NCBI GenBank assembly: GCA_022606135.1
Contig: JABYQN010000011.1
Span: 1,860,001-1,924,000 of the forward strand
Length of the DNA stretch: 64,000 bases
Reading direction: 5' to 3'
Source of the DNA: Fomes fomentarius
Taxonomy: Eukaryota; Basidiomycota; Agaricomycetes; Polyporales; Polyporaceae
The notes under the pieces are model-generated. The model saw nothing but the letters and a program-made list of their open reading frames with translations. It ran no database searches and was not told the DNA's origin. The translations under genes were made by a program, and so were the position numbers. This document shows, in pieces, positions 21,658 to 33,472 of this stretch (positions are counted from its first letter, which is position 1; every line of letters begins with the position of its first letter).

Positions 21658-23007
21658 ATGACAACTCCAAACCGCTCAGTCGGAAGGAAACGCACTCGCG
21701 ATCGTGATAGTGCTAATCTCAGGTCTTGCGGAGCCTTCCTGGACGACACTCTCGAAACCGTCTGCCCACAGAAAACCGTACGAAATGAAAGGTTCTGCTA
21801 TCAGCATCGGGCAGAGTGTGCAGAGTCGGTCTCCCGGTACAAGACCGCCTCTGAGCGCGCAAAGCGTCTGGGAGACATCGTGCTCTCGAAGTTCTCCAGC
21901 CCAATGCAGATATATACCATTGCGGACGCGGACACAGCCCGGGCTGCTGTGAAGCAAGCTGAGGAATGTCTCGACGAGCTGATGAGTGAGTGTGAAGGCC
22001 GTCTAGAACATACGAGGAAGTTCTTTCGAGACGGTGCGTTCGCTTCATAACCTGTTTCTCTGTAATGCTAATCATGAGGGCATGTGTAGCTCCAGACGAG
22101 GGTCATGTAAAACGCGTCCAATATCTCATGGAACGAATCGACATCTGCTCCGAGATTCATCGCCGCCTGTGCGACCGCGCGCATTCCCTCACCGCGCCCT
22201 CACCACAGATTCGCGAGAGCGCGCGCAGTAGGAAGCTGGCACGCCGGAAGCAGCAGGCCACTATCATGGACGCTAAACCAGTCTATCAACTCTTTTGCGG
22301 GGCTGTTTTCCTGGATATAGATGATGAGAGTCCGGGAGAGGATGATGACGAATACGGGGTGGAGGATGAGTATCAGGACGAGGAAAGATATGATGCCACC
22401 GATGAAGATGACTACGGGGATGAATACGAGGACAACTACCAGGGCGAGGACGGGAGGAGTTCACCGACGGAAAGTCTAGACTCGGAGTTCGATTGCTGGA
22501 AAGATCGATATACGAGTCTCCGAGGCACATTCATCTCGTTGCTCACCAAGGCCCTGGTACGATGCGTGTCTTCTTGATCCTGTCACCTACTAACGACTTT
22601 CGAACTCACATTCCATATTCAGCTGAAGGACGGCGATTATCGACCACGTCAGATCGTGGTCATAGCTTGTCAACTCATGGAGATAATCAAGTATTCGCTG
22701 CCTAAAGAGTGGTACGTAGGCTCTATGCCGGGAACGAGTTTGAACAATGCTGACTTCATGATGTAGGGTCGACGAAGTGATGGCTTTCGCAGGCAGTATG
22801 TCGGACATGGGTGATCACGTCCGGCAGTATCTCCTCGCTGCGCAAAGCTCGTTGTCGCTGCTCAACCCTTCCCCCGGAATCCGCGAGGATGGAGGGTGAG
22901 TGCGAACCATAGCATGAGCCGTTCATATTGCTCACGACGGCAGACATGGCGGATTTTGCGTATCCTTGGAGAATCTATTTGCATCTGCGTTAGAATCAGA
23001 CTTGTAG
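21658..23007 (+). CDS. CCCH-knuckle coiled-coil protein, 374 aa
   Basis: Exons 21658-22033, 22090-22556, 22623-22711, 22767-22895, 22944-23007; introns of 48-66 nt, GT-AG, total 1125 nt. If the last intron is not removed, translation stops at 22896-22898 instead. The N-terminus has C24-x11-C36-x10-C47-x2-H50, a possible zinc knuckle, followed by a helical stretch (YKTASERAKRLGDI). Just after the first intron comes APDEGHVKRVQYLMERIDIC, a block also found in the duplicated genes at 23210 and 35108. A very acidic, Tyr-containing region then follows (encoded at about 22310-22460), and helices to the end. There is no membrane segment. I do not recognise a named family; the knuckle resembles small fungal 'C..C..YC..H' modules. 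Intron position and phase after the knuckle are shared with its relatives, so they are true paralogues. Confidence 0.7.
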
Positions 23008-23209
23008 CGGTATCAACCTTCTATCAAATGTCAACAGGGTAATGGACACATGCATGAAATCGTTAAGTCATGTTTCAGGCGCCATGAAGTCGGCGCTGAC
23101 TGAAATAAGGTTTCGACATCGCTAAACTCTATCTGCATCTCACAGCAACTACCCGCCCTCTACCCACGCGTTGTCGCTTCCTATCCCGTTTCCACTACTC
23201 GACATCCTC

Positions 23210-24709
23210 ATGAACCTCGATCTTGGGTCATGCTCAGCGCGCCTCGCAGACGGGGAGACCCAATGCACAGCTCTCGCACGCTCTTCAGAGAACTTCTGTC
23301 CCGGTCACATCAAGGAGCTCAAAGGCTCATACAAGAAGTACAAAGACACCGCACGCCGCGTAGAGCAACTGCGGCCCCATGCAGTAACCAACAGAGAGGC
23401 ATTGCGGTCTCTACGTACCTCAGAGGACATTGGGCGAGCTATGGACGCGATGAAGGAGTACCTCGACGCATTGAAGGAAGAGGCGTAGCGGAGGACTGCG
23501 CATACTGAGCAATTATATCACGATGGTCACTGATTGTTATCTCGACTAGTATGTAGAATAGACCTCCATCGTGTTTCGAACATCCCGCATACAGGCACGA
23601 TAAATCCCGATGAAGGGCATTACAAGCGTGTCGATGTTCTCCTGGATAAAATCAGTGGCTGTACGCAAATCATGAACGACCTAGATGCACGTCAGAAAGA
23701 GTTGGAGCAGCAATGTTGGGCGGCCAAACGAGAGAAACAGCGACTCGCTCTCGAGGCTGCCAAAAGAGAGCAGGAGCGTCAGCGGCTCAGACTCAATGAA
23801 CAACACGAGCGACGCCAGCGCGAGTTGGAGCTAGAGCAGCAACACCATGCCGCCGAGGAACAACGCCGCATACTAGCAGCTCAGCATAATGCTCGCAGAG
23901 AGGCACGGGAACGTGCTGAGGAGGAACGGCAACGCCAGAAGCGCGAGCAAGCAGATTGGGAGCAAGCCTGGAGATGGGAACAAGACGCGAGAGCTGCGCG
24001 TGCTCCTCGAAACGACTACCAGCAATGGCGTCCTGAAGATCGCTATCCAAATGGGTCAGACAAAGGAGGCTCCTCTGTCGTTTCCTTCGTCATCACTGCT
24101 GTGGTGAGTGAACGTCCTTTTAGATCATCTTGTCCTACTGATTGAGACTTGTGATAGGCTTTATACGGTGTATATACCGTCGTGTCCAGTCTATTCGCGT
24201 CTTCCGGCAACAAGGTCACCGCCGCCAAGGAAGGGACGGCCAAGGTTTGGAAACTTGTGGACTTGCGCGGGTGTGTACTGTCTTGAAGTCATGCTCGGTC
24301 ATGAGCCTCATTGATCTTTTCCGCCTAGTGCTGGCGCAAAGCTCGTGGACGTCCCCGACCAAGTCGCTCGCGTGGTACACAAAGTGACTGTTCCTGAGCG
24401 CGCCTTGAATGCTGCTGGTGATTGGTGAGTGATCTTCCGAGCTCACTATCGCAGTCAGGCTGCATGAATTACCACAGGCTACAGTCGAGTGTCAAGTCCG
24501 TGGGCGATAGTCTGGCCAAGCTTGCGCCCGGCCCTGCAGAGTCCGAAGAGATGGTGCGGAATGTAGTTGACGGGGCGCAGAAGCTTGCGGGAAACGCGGC
24601 AGGCGAAGCTCAGCAGTTCGCTGAGAACGCGGGGGTAGAGGTGAAGAAGCTGGCAGAGAGTGCAGCTCAGGATGTCGGTCGGTGGCTCCTCTCAAGGTTC
24701 AAGGAGTGA
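23210..24709 (+). pseudogene. CCCH-knuckle coiled-coil membrane protein with in-frame stop, copy 1
   Basis: Exons 23210-23525, 23595-24103, 24158-24270, 24329-24424, 24478-24709; introns of 53-69 nt, GT-AG, total 1266 nt (422 codons). Parts: knuckle C8-x10-C19-x10-C30-x2-H33; helical region (SYKKYKDTARRVEQLR); block NPDEGHYKRVDVLLDKISGC right after intron 1, as in the gene at 21658; a long Glu/Arg/Gln coiled coil (AKREQERQRLRLNEQHERRQ and on); a membrane helix (SVVSFVITAVALYGVYTVVS) that spans an intron; amphipathic helices (VKKLAESAAQDV). Codon 93 is TAG (23486-23488). The frame continues beyond it to the conserved splice, and the homologous gene at 21658 has Glu near there, so it is a nonsense codon and not an exon end. 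Either a dead gene, a read-through gene or two products. Confidence 0.65.
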
Positions 24710-25859
24710 AGAAGCGTGATGAGGATTGCCGTGTTTTCAGAGGTGCGTGGCATCTTTATTCGAATCATAGTGTGATGTTCTCATCTGCACGTGAAGGGTG
24801 CGACTCGTGTCATGGTCATTTGAACCCGAGTCCAGACTGGAATGAAGTATGTATGTATATATATTTCTATGAACACTGAATGGAGGTTATGATGTCTCCA
24901 GCGCTCGAGTGAATGGTATATTGGGTGTAGAAAGAGATGGCCGACTTGAACGGTATGAACGGTCTTCGACGATGAATCGATGAGCTGAGGAGCTGGGCGC
25001 CGCGCGGAGGGCTGTACCGTTACCGTTGTGCATGGATGTTCGACAACCGTTCAAGAAAGAAGGATGTCTTTGCCCAAGTTCATTCGATTGCAAGCTAAGC
25101 CTCCGATTCTTCACGGTCAATAATTCGATACAAGGATTCTGGCCAGCAAGGCGCAGGTGAGCGCGGTACTAGTGCCGAGGTGCTCCAGAGTCTGACAAGG
25201 TTTAATCGAGCATTCAATATTCAGTGTCTTCGCAATCACGTCTACGACATCAATTGAGGTAGACTACGAACAGCTCTTCTGATCCAGATTGTATCCAAAA
25301 AATGCGGTACCTTGTGCACTGCAACCACGAGAGGAAATGCAATATCTCCACCCTCTCCACGACTCGAACGTGGCCAGACTGAAGCGTATGTTCCCAGCGC
25401 TCACAGCTCCGAGTCACACCTTACAACCTTCGCTCAGACGCCTCACCACCTTCACTCCATCTATTCATCCTCTCAGCATCCGCCGTACATCAGGACCTAC
25501 CCAGTCAACCATCACTACTCAAAACTGCGCATCCTACTCTACCACCTGCAAAACATATCCTCGACTTCATCCAACTGCAGGCCTTGCTCCGGCGCTTGCT
25601 TCGCACCTTCGCAGAAGCGGAGCATGAACATCTGAGCGGAGAAGGCGGCTTGAACCGAACCTATCGGAGACCTTTGGCGTCGAGTTTTCGTCTGTCCTTT
25701 GTCTCCTGCTTCGTTTGTCCTCAATTCTGAACTTAAAACGTTCGACGCGCAGCATGGGTGGCACGAAACGCCTTTCTCTTACCCTCTACGCCTCCCGGCA
25801 GCAGTACGCACACGCGAAATTCACGCGTCCGAAGCTTCCCATATCTTGAAGGACCGGAG
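24710..25859. other. Intergenic, inside the segmental duplication
   Basis: No gene seen. Frames around 25289-25635 are kept open in both copies (compare 37205-37551) but show no domain. The pyrimidine-rich stretch at 25660-25730 probably is the promoter or 5' leader of the regulator gene that starts at 25860. Confidence 0.4.
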
Positions 25860-26434
25860 ATGAATCAAACCCACCTACTAGCGTCTGACTTGTGTCGCGA
25901 CACGCATGGGAGTCTTACGTCCTCGTGGACGGGCACGAGTACACGAGAGCTAGAGTTAGAGGATATCTTCTTCGATTCCAATAACGTCCGGGTGTCCCAC
26001 ACGACGGACACCGTAAGGAGCACGGATAGCGATGGTACGCATGGCTATTATGCGGGATTGCTGGGGTTCGAGGCGACATGCGATAAACTGGTACGAAGAG
26101 AGTGAGTTTTCCGCTATGGCATATCTGTGTCCATGCTCATGCAATAATCGTTCGTGCACTCCTTCGCGTCAGGCTAGAAGCACAGTATCTCGCCCAAAAC
26201 ATCTCGTACCCTCAACCAGCCCCCTTTCTCGACTACAAGTCTTTGTCTACGGAGCTTGGTGCTGCCGCGGTAGGCTGCAACCAGCGGTATCACACCCAGA
26301 CTCCTTCCTGCGACTATAACGTCGACATTCCAGTCTCCGTCGACGCCCTCTCGGAGGAGTTTGGGCGCGTTCTAGCTCGCCCGAGCTATAATGGCACATG
26401 GCTTGGGATACAGGAGGCGGTTTTGCGAGTATGA
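25860..26434 (+). pseudogene. 5' stump of a C2H2 regulator, truncated by a rearrangement
   Basis: Exon 25860-26101 and the start of exon 2 (from 26173) match the intact gene at 37772-39276 nearly base for base, including the 71-nt intron. After 26413 the sequence changes to an unrelated stretch that ends the frame at 26432-26434. The stump of about 167 codons lacks both zinc fingers. It still has the start codon and the upstream region, so a short protein could be made, but DNA binding is lost. Confidence 0.7.
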
Positions 26435-26525
26435 GGAGGACGGCCCCGAGAGGGCGTTGGCGGGCACGGTCCGTGATGATGACGAGGGCCCAGTGGAGGT
26501 CGCGCGCGCTCGTGGCCGGTGCGGG
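26414..26525 (-). pseudogene. Fragment related to the 41354-42509 gene
   Basis: Directly after the breakpoint, about 110 bp resemble plus-strand 41905-42010, part of exon 2 of the minus-strand gene G. On the minus strand it encodes RDLHWALVIITDR, compared with RDLHWALVVITDR in that gene. The similarity is clearly lower than that within the segmental duplication, so this piece comes from another member of that family or is older. Confidence 0.6.
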
Positions 26526-29111
26526 GTGTGCAGCGGGTATCACGCTTGCGGTTGTGCGCTGTCCAATTAGCAGCAGGAGATCTTCCGGATCGATCAATTG
26601 CCTCTGTACTCTTCATGGGGAGTGTACTCTTCATACTCAGCAGTAGGTAATCGCTAGTTTCTCTCAATATAAAAGTCTTATCTGAGGAGAGGATGTCTGA
26701 ATGGCCACTCGAACACGGTCGCTCGAGTTGGTCCGACTCGGGGACTCGAGAATCGAAGAGACCTCAGATGCAGCTGCGGTCTCGTATGTGAGCACGCAGT
26801 AACGTGTTACATAGACCATAAGAGTGAATTTTATGATATTATACACTACACACAAGCACAAGCAGAGAGAACGAAGCAGAGAAGGAGAAACGACACACAG
26901 AGACGAACACAGAGTGCACTTAACCCTCCAAAGTCCGTTCCGCACGTTCCAAGTCCCGGGCGCTTACCTCACCTTAGCCGTCCGTACGTGCGCCGGTCCA
27001 CTTTGCCTTCTGCCACCACCACTATGCTCGCGTCAACTGACCACTCTGCTTGACCTATTCATGGCTTTCTGGGGACGCACCTGGGACTCTGTCTTGAATA
27101 GCACAACAACAGCTCAAATCTGGGAGGGTGGACGAGGGCTTGGGATGATGACAGTGACAGAACAGATGGTACAGTACCTGGTAAGTCTTGCGCCTCCGCC
27201 TCTTGTCTGCGCCTCCCCCTCTCGCTCGCATCTCCCCCTTTTACTCGTGTCATCCCTTCTCGTTCGCACCTCCCCCTCTTGCTAGCATCTTCCCCTCTCA
27301 TTCGCGCCTCTACATGAACGCTGCCGTGCTTGACTGTCACTAGAACCATTTTCGTCGCATGTGTTCTGGGACAAGGACACAACGTTGAGTCCTCATATTA
27401 CGTTCGCAGACGTCCGGTGAGTCACAACCTGACACGACTGCATGAAGACCGCGCAATCCCTCGTGAGTGAACAATCCCTATGACGGATCGACACATCAAC
27501 AGGCTGCTCACCATTTGGTGTGACGGCTACATCAGCTGGTAGGTCATCTTACTTGGACTTTGCCATGGCCGGAGACACTGCTGGCAATGCAGGAGCAAGA
27601 GGTGAGTACACATACCGGTATGTACGACTCGCCGACCCATTTCTCGCCTGTAAACATATGCCGTGAACCATGTTCCACGGGTACATGTCCAGCACAAGAC
27701 CTAAAGAGTGAGATCAGCTCAGTACGTGTTATACGGTAAGCGAGAAGGACGAGTTGAGTACCTCTTCCACCTGGAACAGCGCCAGACAGAGCACCCGCAG
27801 ATCTCCGTCGACGTGCTCCGCCTGATCGAGCTCAAGTAGGCGTGCTCGTCCACAGTGAGCCCGTCCTCGCCATTCTTGAGACGTTCAGATACCTCCACCG
27901 TATGACCATCTCCACCTTGCTCGCTCTCGTCAGGTATGAGGACTTCTCGGACAACGTCACCTACCGCTTGCATGTGTCTTCCAGCCAGATGGTCATCCTT
28001 CCCTAGATGAGCAGACTCGTGTCCGTCGACGAGGCCACTGATTCCACTGCCGGCAACGAAACCTCAGGACCCTGTAGTGCCTTGCCTTTCGACGTGCTCT
28101 TTCAGCAGAAATGGTAGGGCAATCACCACGCTGTCGCCCGGCACTCGCAGTACATCCGGCGCATCTTCATGGACACGCCTGCATCTCTCCTAGGCGCACT
28201 CAGACCTACCTCAGGAGCCTGAGCAACCATAATACCCTGAGCCTGAAGGATTGATACATGCATGTCACAATCAGAGCTGAATGATACTGAATATGATGAG
28301 GACGTACCTGCCAGTGTACGAACCTCCCTGCCAGTCCCACATGTTTGTGAACCTGAATCATGCTCCCTTTGTGGTGAGAGCCTTTGTGCCGCCGTGCACG
28401 CCCGGATCTGACAGCGGAATGAGATTATTAACAAACCAATCACACCGTGAAGCAATCAGCGCAGTCACAGTCTGCGATGATACGCACGTCACACAGTGCA
28501 CGCCAGCCTTCTTGTTCTGCCCATGCACACTCGACACACCTGAGAACTCCAATGGCTTGAACCCAACTTGTCTGATGTGCGGACGAATATGGAAAATGCG
28601 GAGCTTGACCGTGTCGAGCTTCTCGGACGTGCTCCCCACCCAGAGCACATTGTCATCGTCTGTGGATGGATACCGGAAACATGCATGTGCTCTGAGAGTG
28701 GTGAATTGCAGGGGTATGCGAAGTGCGAACAGTGGGTCTAGAGATCGGGATGAGTGTGAGAGAGGTAGTCAGGAGAGAATTCGAGTATTGTGAATGTCTC
28801 GTCCCGTATCCGTCTGAAGGGGCGGTGCAGCTCACACGTAGCATGGTCCATCAGTCTAGACCCTTCAGCAGTAGGTAAGCGATCATGCAATTAGCCGCGT
28901 AGTTTTCCAGCTCCACCCTGTCACATCTACATGAGATTGTGAGACTGAATTCTCCTAGATAAACATGTTCAAAATCCTGCAACACGCACAAGAAGGAACA
29001 GTAATTGTGCCAGAGGTGGTACTCCATGCTTCTCTCCCCCGATATGACACAATCCAGCGCAGACTCTCCAGCACAACTCCGCAATATTGTGGCAATGCAG
29101 AGGAATCAAAT
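26526..29111. other. Gene-poor region
   Basis: Many short frames but no splice-supported gene or recognisable family. A TATAAAAG sequence lies at 26667, and a pyrimidine-rich tandem repeat at 27186-27310 is listed separately. Several good GT donors exist, so a gene made of very short exons could be hidden here, but I found no family signature. Confidence 0.35.
27186..27310. repeat. Pyrimidine-rich minisatellite
   Basis: Imperfect tandem units built on TTGCTCGCATCTCCCCCTC / GTTCGCACCTCCCCCTC, about four units over 120 bp. The purine and pyrimidine strands are sharply separated. Confidence 0.55.
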
Positions 29112-29830
29112 TCAAGTGTCGTACAACCCTGACCAGACAAACATCGAATCACGCGAGAGCTCCTCGTACGTAATCCTCTCCACCTCCCGCTCAACATCCG
29201 AGTCTACATCCTTGGCACTCGATGGTCCCGCCCGCTTGTGATGTCCACGCACACTCCTGCCGATATTGCTGTTCTCATACCGGCGCACTGGTGCGGGGAA
29301 GAGCTTACCCGGGCACGCGTTTGACTCACTCTCCCGAGCAGCCCTGACTTCGTCCGGAGTCGCCCTGTCAAAGTAGAGCTTCGGCGGGACAGACTTGAGA
29401 AGGTGGAGGAGCTGTCGGAGGTCGCGCAGACGGGCACTGCTGACGTTCTGAAAGACGATATGCTCTGGCCAGCCGCGGAGGGCAAGCTCGTATGCAAGGA
29501 AGATCTGTTTGCAGAAGCGGCTGACAGAATATTGCATTTTGAGATCGCGCACCCCGGTGGCGTCGACTAGATGAATGGTGAGGAATGCAGAAATCAGAAA
29601 GTGTCCAAGAACGTACCGAGCATGCCGTCTAGACGTCTGCGGACCTCGTGTTTGAGTGCTGCAACGGATGACGCGTTCTCCTCGATCTCATGCTTGATGC
29701 GAGTGGATGGAGATGGTCGTGAGAGCGGTATCTTGTTGTGGATAGACGGAGAGAGAGGGTGAGGCTTGATTTTCCGATACACGGTATGAGGGGAGCAAGA
29801 TGGGTGGGAGTGTAGGTGAACAGACACCAT
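29112..29830 (-). CDS. Basidiomycete hypothetical protein, 222 aa
   Basis: Exons 29830-29617 and 29566-29112; one 50-nt intron (GTACGT...TAG, phase 1), total 669 nt. The first exon is hydrophilic and ends IKHEIEENASSVAALKHEV. The second has FCKQIFLAYELALRGWPEHI and LRQLLHLLKSVPPKLYFDRA, then a charged tail. This layout (a helical repressor-like segment followed by a 'GWP' block) reminds me of lineage-specific basidiomycete proteins without assigned function. A TATA-like run lies about 50 bp upstream of the start. The gene stands alone in a gene-poor region with no partner. Confidence 0.55.
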
Positions 29831-29874
29831 AGACTGAACGTCGAGTCGAGACGTCGAAGTTGCGCCCAGATAGC

Positions 29875-29885
29875 TATATATATAT
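29875..29885 (-). promoter_or_regulatory. TATA box of the 222-aa protein gene
   Basis: An alternating TATATATATA run about 45-55 bp before the ATG at 29830, at the distance expected for a fungal core promoter. Confidence 0.45.
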
Positions 29886-32800
29886 TCACTGGTGTATACA
29901 CATGGAGTCCAGTCACCGTCAGTATTGGCTAAAAACAAGTAGAATATCTAATGCCGCTGCGGACATGGCGTGCATGTCGGAAATTTAGCGGATAATCAAA
30001 CAAAGGTATCATGCACAAAATTATCCATGGTGAGAGTGCATCTTCGCACTCGGATCTGAGGAGTTCTGTTTATTTGACCTTGAGCTTGATATTTGAGAAT
30101 TACAAAGACGGCATGCCTCCCAGCTCTGCGAGCATGGCCGCATGGCATTTGTATGATAGAGGCTTGGCTGATGACCTATACCCCCTCACAAAATTGCAAT
30201 TGAGCCGCATCAATTCAGCGAGAATGCACGCAGACCCAAGCAGGGCATCGGATGAATGATGACCTCTGTTTTGAGCCGAAGATTACATATAGGTAATGGT
30301 CAAAGCTCAGGCGGTCTGAGCGAGCCAAGAGGTTGGGACATTATAAACAGTATGCACCGAGACATCGTAACCGTGAGGAAAAAGGCCATGAGCTGCTATA
30401 TTTGCAGATAATGTCTAGTATCGAAATCAATGTGTACATAGGGCTAGAGACGGGTCAGAACAGGTCAGTGGTGGTAGAGCTCAAACATGCACAGATCTAG
30501 AAGTGCATAGGAGTCCTCCTCAGCGACAAAAGCAGACGTCCGACCTGTGTACACGTTATCTGAGGACATCCAAATATTCGTAGCAGATCTTGAACGGACA
30601 GACAGAAATCCAGATTCATCATTCGGTGTTCAGTGCTCCGCCCCAGAACTCTGCCTGTACAATCAGTCAATTAACTTCCTGCAGTCTCGCACGCTATCTA
30701 TTAGTTACACTAGCAATTGACAAATCTGAGGCGAACTGTGCGTCTACCGAGCAGTCCGAGCCTGGGGTCTAGGAGAACGCATACTGAATACTGAGATCAT
30801 CTCTGACAACTTGCTCTCTGGTACTGAGTATCTTGCGGCGCAACACCACTGCGACAATGCTCAAAGCTGGTGACTCATAGGTCCAGGCCCCCATGGTCGA
30901 TAGTAACAGTGGATTCGCATGCATGCGAATATCCAAGACACGGGGATCCCGACACGACGGCCGGCCGAGTACGAGTACATGTGTGACCTCTTTCGTGATC
31001 TCCCCCACAGTCCTGGAACTCGGAAGCGGCAGGCCATACGTTGTGCCTGAGCTTCGGATATTTTGTCTCCCAAGAACCCATGGGACAGTCGGCCGAAGTT
31101 TGCACTGTGCTCAACACTGTCCCCAGGAGCGCAGATCATGTTAAAGTTCAGTTCATGACAGACATCCGGTCATGGCTACAGCGACCAAATAATCATCCCT
31201 GCAGCACTCAGAATGACACAATGCCCATGCACACACCTCGTTCCGCCGGAGGACAGGCCGAGGCCCTGAGAGTATCCGGATTTGCAGGTGAAGTCCGTCC
31301 GAATCGTACCCTTGTACGTGATGAGCCGCCGTTCGGGCTTTGATTTCGCCTGTGCGCATAATCATGAGGCTCGATACCTAGCCTCTATCCGCAATTTCAT
31401 ACGCCCGAACAGGCCATGAGATGATGCGAAGACACTCGAATGTTGCTGCTGTTGTTGTTTAATTTCGCCCGGTTCCGTTCAGTCTGGTACTGTAGAACAC
31501 AACAATGCAGTTTATTCATGGTGTATATAGACATCTTCCGTGAGATTACAGAGTGCACGATGCATGTAAGCAGCACACTTCCTGTGGGCGAAAACAAGAG
31601 ATGACATCGCGATTCATGCAGAATACTTGCGACGGAGTCGCACCGTTTGCCGCTGCGCCGCCAGCTGCAGCAGGAACAATAATGAGCACGCACGCACGGG
31701 GAAACATATTGGCTACACACGCGCTGTCGACCACCGCTCGCTTGCTCGGTAAACACACAAGTTAGTCTGAACACACTCACCAAAAAAGTTCAAGCGAGCG
31801 GCAAACGGAACAGCGCCCAGCGCCCAATGATATCTCTGCAAATGTCTTCTTGGCCTTGGAGATGCAAACATATGACACGACGGCCGGCATGCGAGCTGGT
31901 CCGTGCGTACTCTAAGCAGGTGCATATTAGTCCGACAAGAGCAGCATGCTCCCCCATCCTCACTCATCGACGCCTGCCATTCCTCCTCCTCGACACCCCA
32001 CCAGCACGTTGTCACTCACTGCTCATGTCCTCTGTTGCACGCCTCTCCTCTCGACCTCGCCACGTCCTGCCTGTCCGCCGCCGCTCTTTCCGCAACCCGT
32101 CGACGTGAGTCCGGCGTGCACATGTCGTTCTCGTCTGTCATGTTGTCGGTCGCTGACAGGTTGCGCTCCACAGCTCGTAGACTGCGACTCGGGCTACGGC
32201 ATCTGCTCCCTGCGGTGCGTACGTCTGTCATTGTACAAATCATCATCGCACTCACCGCCGTCTTTGCTGCTCAGCTCGGTCGCATCTGGGATGGAGTCGC
32301 AGGACGACGTGGATGAACTCGCTAGTAAGTTCCATGCATTGTCATAATTCGCAGAATTGTACCTAAGTATTCATTCTTATAGGCGGTTCCAGTGCGCCAT
32401 ACTCTTCAGGTGACAGCGCATGCCGGACGTCTCGGACCCGGACGACACGCGGAGAATGTCCGGCGGATCAGCCTGCGTGCACGGTGAGTATGTCATGCTG
32501 GACGTATCATTGCATCCTCTGACCAAGCCGGCATTTACTTACTAGTATGCCCGTCCTGTAGAACGATGACACAGGTAAGCATATCAGATCAGTTGTACAA
32601 CGTCCGTTTGACTGACCTTCACCCTCGGTTATGACCGGCCCAGGTGCAGCGGATGAGTTGTGGGGAGCAAACGGTCCCCCGAAGAAGCCTGGAGTCAAAT
32701 GCCGTCCCACAGGTTGGCACCGATTGGAGGAGGCCCAGGTTGACGTGTAGGAAAACCAGGAGGAGACGTGCCAGGCGGTCCCCGAGCGCAAGGTGAATGA

Positions 32801-33472
32801 TACCGATCCTCGAGGACTCGTCGTCGTTGCACCCCAACCGAGGGGTCCAGGCGCGACCGAACGGCGACCGGCAGGCATGGTAACGACCTCATCGTCCGTC
32901 GGCGCAGAGTGCGGATGACCCGAGGGAGGACACCCTTCGGACGGACTTGTAGACGGTCGGGCATTCGCCATAGCATCGCTCGGTGCACGGCGCTCACACT
33001 TGATCGAGACACCGTGAGTACGAGCACCATGCCAGCGTGGGCTGGTGCTCGTCTTCGCGGCTTGCAACGGCGACGCCGGCTGTATCCGTCGTGCAGCACA
33101 ACGTCAGCATGTTCAGAGACGTCTTACAGGATGCCGTCGCAGCTGCAGAGGAAGTCGGGGCCGGGGCCGGGAGGTGGCGGTCAGTCTGGACCAGGTCGAG
33201 ATTGGGATAGAATCGCATCCGAAACGAGATGACCAACCTCGTCCGTCCGCGGCAGAGACGCGTGCTTTGCGTAGATCCTGTTCATTACAGGCTACCTGAC
33301 TTACTTTAGAGTGCACTGGGTTGTTTCGCCGATGAGATCTACGGATTCTTCGACTTACCAGCGGACGAGGGCAAGTTCGGGTGTGTTCTGTGTAGACGGC
33401 CACATTTATTGTAACACATCAGTACTATACAACGCTCTGCTGGCCAGGTTTGTGTGAGGCGGAGTGCAGAGA
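29886..33472. other. Gene-poor region
   Basis: No gene supported over 3.6 kb. Frames such as 30011-30259 (plus), 30769-31008 (minus) and 32507-33067 (minus) lack introns in register, motifs or typical composition. I see no rRNA, tRNA or transposase signature. Confidence 0.35.

Larger units (their letters stand above)
23104..26413. repeat. Segmental duplication, copy 1 (partner 34992-38325)
   Basis: About 3.3 kb, direct orientation, differing from 34992-38325 by only a few substitutions per hundred bases and a few small indels by eye. It covers the CCCH-knuckle gene, the intergenic stretch and the first quarter of a C2H2 regulator. Similarity ends abruptly at 26413/38325 inside the coding exon of the regulator. 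The spacing between copies is 11.9 kb. Confidence 0.85.
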
